60,927 nt of DNA from NCBI RefSeq assembly GCF_000686665.1, contig NZ_JMLH01000007.1, positions 1 to 60,927 of the forward strand. Reading direction: 5' to 3'. Under the pieces are notes generated by a model that was not told the DNA's origin, did no database searches, and saw only the letters and a program-made list of their open reading frames with translations. This document shows, in pieces, positions 54,983 through 60,927 of this stretch; the first letter of the stretch is position 1, and each line of letters starts with the position of its first letter. Origin of the DNA: Thomasclavelia saccharogumia DSM 17460 (GTDB lineage Bacteria; Bacillota_I; Bacilli_A; Erysipelotrichales; Coprobacillaceae). Made by a program: the position numbers and the translations under genes.

Positions 54983-55345
54983 ATCCTCTGTATTTAGAAA
55001 TTTTTTGATTCCATCAAATACCTCATCACTGATAATATGTTCGATCTTACAAGCATCACCTTCAGCAATTTCTTTAGTAACACTTGCTGTATTCATCAAA
55101 AACTCAGTTAAAATTTGATGCTTTTCATAAATAAAATCAGCTCTTTGTCTTCCTTTGTCTGTTAAATCGATATACCCTTTATCATTAACTGTAATATATC
55201 CATCAGTTTTTAAAATACCAATTCCACGACTAACACTAGGTTTACTAAAACCTAATTGTCTTGCAATATCTATTGAACGAACATATTCATTTTTATTTTT
55301 TAAAATTAATATTGTTTCTAAATACATTTCTCCTGATTCGTGCAT
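54974..55345 (-). CDS. DtxR-family metal-dependent regulator
   Basis: The 123-residue protein has an N-terminal winged helix-turn-helix (SIDIARQLGFSKPSVSRGIGIL) and a helical dimerisation domain. The domain carries KHQILTEFL and GDACKIEHIISDEV. The CxxEH arrangement resembles the iron-type site of DtxR rather than the Glu-containing site of Bacillus MntR. The C-terminal SH3-like domain is absent. The ATG at 55345 fits GGAGG. An extended -10 (TGGTATACT, 55374-55366) lies close upstream. It is the nearest candidate regulator for the nrdI and eno operators, though this is inference. Confidence 0.87.
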   Translation of the reverse strand: MHESGEMYLETILILKNKNEYVRSIDIARQLGFSKPSVSRGIGILKTDGYITVNDKGYIDLTDKGRQRADFIYEKHQILTEFLMNTASVTKEIAEGDACKIEHIISDEVFDGIKKFLNTEDKT

Positions 55346-55390
55346 GAATAACAACCTCCATTATTAGTATACCAATAAATCGAAAAAAAT

Positions 55391-55412
55391 AAAACCAGAT
55401 TGATCTGGTTTT
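55391..55412 (-). terminator. Orphan terminator hairpin
   Basis: AAAACCAGAT/ATCTGGTTTT with a 2-base centre is followed by a T-rich tract on the minus strand. It lies about 360 bases past nrdI and just upstream of the DtxR-type gene. Confidence 0.6.
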
Positions 55413-55774
55413 ATCGATGAACAATTAGGAAATTGATAATTATAATGGCTAAATTATTGATATCAATATATTGGATGTGGATCCTAATTATGTTCATATT
55501 TGACTAAAAATAAATCATAAGACTTGAAGGTTATTTATAAATGATTTATTTTTTACTATTATGTTTTTGAAGGTTAAAACATAATAAGTTAATCAAGAAG
55601 CCTACTGATATCACAAATATTTCATGCTATTTTCAACGGGAATATATATATCTTTTATGTCAAGAAAAAGGTAAGTTTAGATATTTTAGATATATATTTA
55701 AGCTGATTAATATTACTAAGATTTGAAATTATTGTGTAGGCATTGGGATATTAATCAAACATGGATTTATTATA
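55413..55774. other. Gene-free stretch downstream of nrdI
   Basis: About 360 bases without a convincing frame. With a terminator at its left end, it is either a long nrdI 3' untranslated region or holds a small RNA. I see no clear promoter within it. Confidence 0.4.
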
Positions 55775-56122
55775 TTATTTAACTAATTCTTTTATTTTTG
55801 CAATATCTTCATCTGTTCCAGCATTCTCGACTTTGTATAGACAAGGAACGTTGTATTGTTCAGCGATGACATCACCTGCTTTACAGTATGCTTCACCATA
55901 TCCTTGATCACCACTAACAACGACACCTTTAATATTTTGGCCATTGTTTTCTAAGAATGATTCTACTTCTGGAGGTACATCTCCAAAACCATCAGTATAA
56001 GTAAATAAAATGTATGGTTCTTCTACTACTTCATCACCAGAACTGATTTCTAAAGAATCATTATCTAGTTGATCGATGATACTTTGCACATTTCCTGTTC
56101 TTGAGGCATATACTACTTTCAT
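55775..56122 (-). CDS. nrdI: NrdI flavodoxin
   Basis: The 115-residue protein has the NrdI flavodoxin fold: FMN loop VVYASRTGNVQSI, FTYTDGFGDVPPEVESFL, VVSGDQGYGEAYCKAGD and the C-terminal VENAGTDEDIAKIKELV. NrdI supplies the oxidant to assemble the dimanganese-tyrosyl cofactor of class Ib ribonucleotide reductase. The partner genes nrdE and nrdF are not in the window. The ATG at 56122 fits AAGGAGAAGAG. Two operators overlap its promoter. Confidence 0.9.
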   Translation of the reverse strand: MKVVYASRTGNVQSIIDQLDNDSLEISSGDEVVEEPYILFTYTDGFGDVPPEVESFLENNGQNIKGVVVSGDQGYGEAYCKAGDVIAEQYNVPCLYKVENAGTDEDIAKIKELVK

Positions 56123-56141
56123 ACTCTTCTCCTTTTCTTTA

Positions 56142-56157
56142 GTTAGCATTAACTAAC
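56142..56157 (-). promoter_or_regulatory. GTTAG-N6-CTAAC operator, nrdI, promoter-distal
   Basis: On the minus strand GTTAGTTAATGCTAAC, extended to TAGTTAG/CTAACTA. It lies at about +1 to +16 of the predicted transcript, 25 bases from the second copy. Confidence 0.7.
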
Positions 56158-56164
56158 TATCTAT

Positions 56165-56193
56165 ATGTTAGCATACACTAACCAATTATGCAA
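56165..56193 (-). promoter_or_regulatory. nrdI promoter with embedded GTTAG-N6-CTAAC operator
   Basis: TTGCAT (56193-56188) and TAACAT (56170-56165) are 17 bases apart on the minus strand. The operator GTTAGTGTATGCTAAC (56182-56167) fills the spacer and overlaps the -10 box. eno has the same layout. Confidence 0.72.
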
Positions 56194-56204
56194 GTATTTT
56201 TTTA

Positions 56205-57494
<1,290 letters not shown>

Positions 57495-57540
57495 CTAATT
57501 TCCTCCTCTTTGATTCTTTCTTATAGAGTGACTAAGTCTA

Positions 57541-57568
57541 TAGAAAAAATCATTTATTCACATGAAGT
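57541..57568 (+). repeat. Duplicated start of the NifU-like gene
   Basis: 27 of 28 bases match 57826-57853, the region around the start codon of the NifU-like gene. The ATG is changed to ATC. Flanking bases (GTGACTAAGTCTAT compared with GTGACTAGCTAT) suggest the similarity extends leftwards with a gap. It lies in the eno leader, opposite in direction to eno. Confidence 0.75.
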
Positions 57569-57582
57569 TAGAACAATCTAAC
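57567..57582 (-). promoter_or_regulatory. GTTAG-N6-CTAAC operator, eno, promoter-distal
   Basis: GTTAGATTGTTCTAAC on the minus strand, at about +1 to +16 of the predicted eno transcript, 25 bases from the second copy. Confidence 0.7.
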
Positions 57583-57589
57583 TACTAAT

Positions 57590-57618
57590 AAGTTAGCACA
57601 ATCTAACCCTCTTTGCAA
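57590..57618 (-). promoter_or_regulatory. eno promoter with embedded GTTAG-N6-CTAAC operator
   Basis: TTGCAA (57618-57613) and TAACTT (57595-57590) have 17-base spacing on the minus strand. GTTAGATTGTGCTAAC (57607-57592) lies in the spacer and overlaps the -10 box. Confidence 0.72.
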
Positions 57619-57726
57619 GCAAAATATGATAAAATTTAATTTCTCCCAAGAATCATATAATAAACTATATTATATGTCTTTTATCGAAAAAAAAGTCGAA
57701 TTTATTTTTTTATCATTGATGTTTCA

Positions 57727-57755
57727 TTGACTTTGACTCTGCTTTATTCTATACT
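57727..57755 (+). promoter_or_regulatory. Promoter of the NifU-like/GGGtGRT operon
   Basis: TTGACT (57727-57732) and TATACT (57750-57755) with 17-base spacing. The 70-base leader includes a small AAATAG/CTATTT inverted repeat (57782-57802). Confidence 0.7.
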
Positions 57756-57833
57756 TTACTCAGGTGATTTTAGTTCGCCTTAAATAGTGTGACTAGCTAT
57801 TTATAATCGAAAACACGAAGGGAGTTAGAAAAA

Positions 57834-58526
57834 ATGATTTATTCACATGAAGTAGAAGAAATGTGTTGTGTCAAACAAGGTGCAGCACATGGTTGTGCTC
57901 CAATTCCTGAAGAAGGAAAATGGGTATATTCTAGAGAAATTAAAGATATCTCTGGATTAACACATGGTATTGGTTGGTGTGCTCCTCAACAAGGTGCCTG
58001 CAAATTAACATTAAACGTTAAAGAAGGGATTATTGAAGAAGCACTAATTGAAACAATTGGGTGTTCAGGAATGACTCATTCTGCAGCTATGGCTTCAGAA
58101 GCATTAGTTGGTAAAACTTTATTAGAAGGTTTAAATACTGATTTAGTTTGTGATGCTATTAATACTGCAATGAGAGAATTATTCTTACAAATCGTATATG
58201 GACGTACTCAATCTGCATTCTCTGAAAATGGATTACCTGTTGGAGCTGGATTGGAAGATTTAGGAAAAGGTCTAAGAAGTATGACTGGTACTTCTTACTC
58301 TACAAAAGCTAAAGGCCCTCGTTACCTAGAATTAACTGAAGGATACATCAATAAGATTGCTTTAGATGAAAACGATGAAATCATCGGTTATGAATTTACA
58401 AATTTAGGTAGAATGATGGATATGGTTAAAGCTGGAAAAGATGCTAATGAAGCAATCAAGGAAGCTACTGGTACTTACGGTAGATTTAATGATGCTGCTA
58501 AGTACATCGATCCAAGAAAGGAATAA
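57834..58526 (+). CDS. NifU/IscU-like iron-sulfur scaffold protein
   Basis: The 230-residue protein contains an IscU-like core with scaffold cysteines (WCAPQQGACKLTLNV, TIGCSGMTHSAAMASEAL). A C-terminal extension (GPRYLELTEGYINKIALDE) is absent from ordinary IscU. Extra N-terminal cysteines are in VEEMCCVKQGAAHGCAP. Such proteins occur as fixed partners of GGGtGRT proteins in anaerobes. It is 15 bases upstream of that partner. Cluster type and recipient are unknown. Confidence 0.85.
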   Translation: MIYSHEVEEMCCVKQGAAHGCAPIPEEGKWVYSREIKDISGLTHGIGWCAPQQGACKLTLNVKEGIIEEALIETIGCSGMTHSAAMASEALVGKTLLEGLNTDLVCDAINTAMRELFLQIVYGRTQSAFSENGLPVGAGLEDLGKGLRSMTGTSYSTKAKGPRYLELTEGYINKIALDENDEIIGYEFTNLGRMMDMVKAGKDANEAIKEATGTYGRFNDAAKYIDPRKE

Positions 58527-58541
58527 TAGGAGGGTACTAAA

Positions 58542-59540
58542 ATGGCATTATTTGAAAGTTATGAAAGAAGAATTGATCAAATTAACGCTGCATTAGCAAA
58601 ATTTGATATCAAATCAATCGAAGAAGCTAAAGCTATCTGCGATGAAAAAGGTATTGATGTTTACGAAATCGTAAAATCAACACAACCAATTTGTTTTGAA
58701 AATGCTTGTTGGGCTTATACTGTAGGTGCAGCAATGGCTATCAAAAATGGAGATACTAAAGCAGTAGAAGCTGCTAAAACAATCGGTATTGGTTTACAAT
58801 CATTCTGTATTCCAGGATCAGTTGCTGATGATCGTAAAGTTGGATTAGGTCATGGTAACTTAGGTTCTATGTTATTAGATGAAAAAACTGAATGTTTTGC
58901 TTTCTTAGCAGGTCATGAATCTTTCGCTGCTGCTGAAGGTGCAATTAAAATTGCTGAAAAAGCTAATAAAGTTAGAACAAAGCCATTAAGAGTTATCTTA
59001 AACGGTTTAGGAAAAGATGCTGCTAAAATTATCTCAAGAATTAACGGATTCACTTACGTGGAAACTCAATTCGATTATTTTACAGGTGAAGTAAAAGAAT
59101 TATCAAGAACAGCTTATTCAGATGGACCTCGTGCTAAAGTTAACTGCTATGGTGCTGATGACGTTAGAGAAGGTGTTGCAATTATGCATAAAGAAGGTGT
59201 AGACGTATCAATTACTGGTAACTCTACTAACCCTACTCGTTTCCAACATCCTGTTGCTGGAACATATAAAAAAGAATGTATTGAACAAGGTAAAAAATAT
59301 TTCTCAGTTGCTTCTGGTGGAGGAACTGGACGTACTTTACACCCTGATAATATGGCTGCTGGTCCTGCTTCTTATGGTATGACAGATACTATGGGACGTA
59401 TGCACAGTGATGCACAATTTGCTGGTTCTTCATCAGTTCCTGCACACGTAGAAATGATGGGATTAATCGGTATGGGTAACAACCCAATGGTTGGTGCAAC
59501 TGTTGCTGTTGCCGTAGCTATCGAAGAAGCTTGTAAATAA
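58542..59540 (+). CDS. GGGtGRT-family protein
   Basis: The 332-residue protein is named for its signature, present here as ASGGGTGRTLHPDN. Other conserved parts are the start ESYERRIDQINAAL, FAFLAGHESFAAAEGA, and a glycine-rich end (GLIGMGNNPMVGATVAVAVAIEEACK). The family has no known reaction; it is found in anaerobes, coupled to the Fe-S scaffold gene upstream. AGGAGG precedes the ATG. Cysteines at ICFENACWAY and CFAFL could bind a cluster. Confidence 0.88.
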   Translation: MALFESYERRIDQINAALAKFDIKSIEEAKAICDEKGIDVYEIVKSTQPICFENACWAYTVGAAMAIKNGDTKAVEAAKTIGIGLQSFCIPGSVADDRKVGLGHGNLGSMLLDEKTECFAFLAGHESFAAAEGAIKIAEKANKVRTKPLRVILNGLGKDAAKIISRINGFTYVETQFDYFTGEVKELSRTAYSDGPRAKVNCYGADDVREGVAIMHKEGVDVSITGNSTNPTRFQHPVAGTYKKECIEQGKKYFSVASGGGTGRTLHPDNMAAGPASYGMTDTMGRMHSDAQFAGSSSVPAHVEMMGLIGMGNNPMVGATVAVAVAIEEACK

Positions 59541-59562
59541 TTAACTACAAACACAAGATTTT

Positions 59563-59595
59563 AAAAAGTTCTGATATTATGATCAGAACTTTTTT
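59563..59595 (+). terminator. Terminator of the GGGtGRT operon
   Basis: AAAAAGTTCTGAT/ATCAGAACTTTTT with a 6-base loop, ending in T residues on the plus strand. Confidence 0.9.
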
Positions 59596-59714
59596 AATAA
59601 CTTACAATCATTTAATTAATCTATAAACTGGAATTTATTTAACTCTTTCCACTCTGATTATTCAAGATATTCTTTCAAAAATCATAGTTGCTTTATCCTA
59701 TTATTTCCTTTAGT

Positions 59715-60308
59715 TTACTCATCAACACGTTCAAATTTATATCCCTGCGGATTTCTATTACCATTCATTGTAATAAAAAAAATGTGTTCTCCATCCACCA
59801 TATGAATAAGGTGACAGTTTAACAAATTCATAATTTTATTATACCATATAGGCATTTTCTCTTGATAATAATTAACATCTATCTGCGATCCATATGGATT
59901 AGAAGCATGCAATAAACCACCGCATTTTTCATAGATTTTTATTGCATCATATTTTGTTAAATAATCTTCATCAATGGTTATCCATTCTTCTATTTCTTTT
60001 GTATAATCAGATTTTACAGGTTCTGGATAAAATTTAGAATTTAGCCTTTCTAAATCTCTAAAAATATACTTTGCATTCCAATTAGAAGAAAATTTTGCAC
60101 TATATTCCTCATATAATTCTTTATTAGCAATTAAATTTCCCATAGCAATATGTTCGATTATCTTTCTTATTTGCAATGTCATAAACTCAATATTAGTTAT
60201 TGGAAATAATGTTGTCTTTTCTTTCAATGCAATAGCCCGTATCGCTTCCATTCTCCTTTTCACATACCACATTTCTTGAAGATATAAATTTAACCCGTTT
60301 TCTTCCAC
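59715..60308 (-). CDS. Hypothetical protein
   Basis: The 197-residue cytoplasmic protein is mostly helical with many charged residues and no membrane segment. Its N-terminal half (WYVKRRMEAIRAIALKEK, MTLQIRKIIEHIAMGNLIA) looks like a helical bundle. The C-terminal part (MVDGEHIFFITMNGNRNPQGYKFERVDE) is beta-like. I recognise no family. It lies downstream of a broken VbhA/Fic pair in accessory DNA. TC-rich sequence before the start gives only a weak ribosome binding site. Confidence 0.6.
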   Translation of the reverse strand: MEENGLNLYLQEMWYVKRRMEAIRAIALKEKTTLFPITNIEFMTLQIRKIIEHIAMGNLIANKELYEEYSAKFSSNWNAKYIFRDLERLNSKFYPEPVKSDYTKEIEEWITIDEDYLTKYDAIKIYEKCGGLLHASNPYGSQIDVNYYQEKMPIWYNKIMNLLNCHLIHMVDGEHIFFITMNGNRNPQGYKFERVDE

Positions 60309-60441
60309 TTCTTTTACCTCTCCATATCTATACTTAACATTTTCTCTTGCAAATTTTATAAACCAAATTCATAACAAAAAATCACTAAAGTTCATTACAA
60401 ATATCACTTCTCATTAATATGTTAAACTATAACATATACTA

Positions 60442-60740
60442 TCATTTGATATCATATATAAAACAATAATTTTTATCAACAAAAAGTCCTGATAGTACTC
60501 TTTCAGATTTATATAAATCAACCACTCTATATTGCCCAGTCCATTCATAAAGATTGCCAAATAAAAAACAATGAAGTTCATTAAGATGTTCTATCGAAAT
60601 ATCATTAACACTCTGTTCTGGTCGAAGTTCCAAAGATAGTATTTTTGTATTAGTACTTTCTCTTTCAAGCTTATCTAAAACTTCTTTATCATGAATATCA
60701 TATAAATTTTTGAGAACATTTGTTCCTTAATATCATTCAT
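60442..60740 (-). pseudogene. Broken Fic-family toxin gene
   Basis: The frame from TTG 60633 encodes HLNELHCFLFGNLYEWTGQYR and LYKSERVLSG, typical of the start of Fic AMP-transferases. Upstream the same frame continues (NVLKNLYDIHDKEVLDKLE) without a start. The natural ATG at 60740 (MNDIKEQ) overlaps the antitoxin gene by 8 bases but is one base out of frame. One base is missing near 60721-60725. The gene also stops after about 100 residues, before the catalytic HxFx(D/E)GNGR motif. It cannot make an active toxin. Confidence 0.82.
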
Positions 60741-60918
60741 AGATATACTCTAATTTATGAACTTTTTGATCTAATTCTTCTAAAGTGATTTTACCTAAAA
60801 CAAAATCATCTAAAGCATTTAAATATTTTTCGTTTGGTAAATCAGCAGCAGTCAAAAGGATTCCTAAAGCATTATTTACTGCTTTTCTTCTTTTTTTCAT
60901 TTCATCTAATTGATTCAT
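60733..60918 (-). CDS. VbhA-like antitoxin
   Basis: The 61-residue protein resembles the antitoxin VbhA fold. A helix contains KKRRKAVNNALGILLTAAD, where VbhA proteins carry the inhibitory motif that blocks ATP binding in Fic. DFVLGKITLEELDQKV is the conserved helical end. It overlaps the broken fic start by 8 bases, the usual toxin-antitoxin coupling. Its own ribosome binding site would lie at the window edge. With the toxin dead it is probably under no selection here. Confidence 0.7.
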   Translation of the reverse strand: MNQLDEMKKRRKAVNNALGILLTAADLPNEKYLNALDDFVLGKITLEELDQKVHKLEYIYE

Positions 60919-60927
60919 TATAAAAAA

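Overview
The window is low-GC Firmicutes chromosome with dense housekeeping genes, mostly on the minus strand. Two alpha/beta-type small acid-soluble spore proteins, a SpoVB-like flippase, T-box leaders, a shortened SMC and very AT-rich intergenic DNA suggest a spore-forming Erysipelotrichia-type bacterium (Thomasclavelia/Coprobacillus-like). That placement is inferred from gene content and protein flavour, not from a search. No rRNA, tRNA, CRISPR array, insertion sequence or prophage was recognised.

Layout. 1-1200: an accessory edge with a palindromic element, a decapitated but fully promoted gene start, and an XRE regulator with its operator. 1241-5116: purA-guaA (AMP and GMP branches) and a divergent LysR gene. 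5174-8909: a CinA variant with a lone FakA-like domain, rplS with its own leader, and rpsP-khpA-rimM-trmD. 9033-12365: a large secreted NagZ-type glycosidase. 12516-20849: response regulator, histidine kinase, xpt, smc, ftsY, ylxM, ffh. 20946-25908: an unknown membrane protein, NrnA, AlkD and acetate kinase. 26059-32160: two spore-protein genes flanking two unknown secreted/membrane genes, then thiI, its cysteine desulfurase and ezrA. 32302-38636: amidotransferase and dehydrogenase, an EamA exporter, ribF-truB, a TtcA-like enzyme, and tyrS behind a T-box. 38918-45479: a frameshifted YbjQ gene, ccpA, ytxH, ytxG, murC, an M24 peptidase and aspS. 45472-53483: hisS behind a T-box, rel, apt, recJ, a ComN-like gene and spoVB. 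53861-60918: a C45 hydrolase, a DtxR regulator, nrdI, eno, a NifU-like scaffold with a GGGtGRT protein, a hypothetical gene, and a broken VbhA/Fic module.

Several blocks match gene orders known from Bacillus subtilis (murC-ytxG-ytxH-ccpA, ezrA-nifZ-thiI-sspA, recJ-apt-rel-hisS-aspS, comN-spoVB), which supports the calls. Protein synthesis and export genes dominate (SRP, ribosomal proteins, tRNA modification, three aminoacyl-tRNA synthetases), followed by purine supply and salvage feeding stringent control (purA, guaA, xpt, apt, rel).

Most notable signals: (1) nrdI and eno share an almost superimposable promoter with two GTTAG-N6-CTAAC operators each, close to a DtxR-type regulator gene; (2) the hisS-aspS T-box has a GACAC specifier that can be read as Asp GAC or, two bases on, His CAC; (3) an undescribed two-gene cassette sits between duplicated spore-protein genes, next to a relic of another copy; (4) a strong, apparently repressor-controlled promoter drives only ten codons; (5) the NifU-like/GGGtGRT pair is conserved but of unknown function; (6) two genes, ybjQ-type and fic, are broken by single-base frameshifts.
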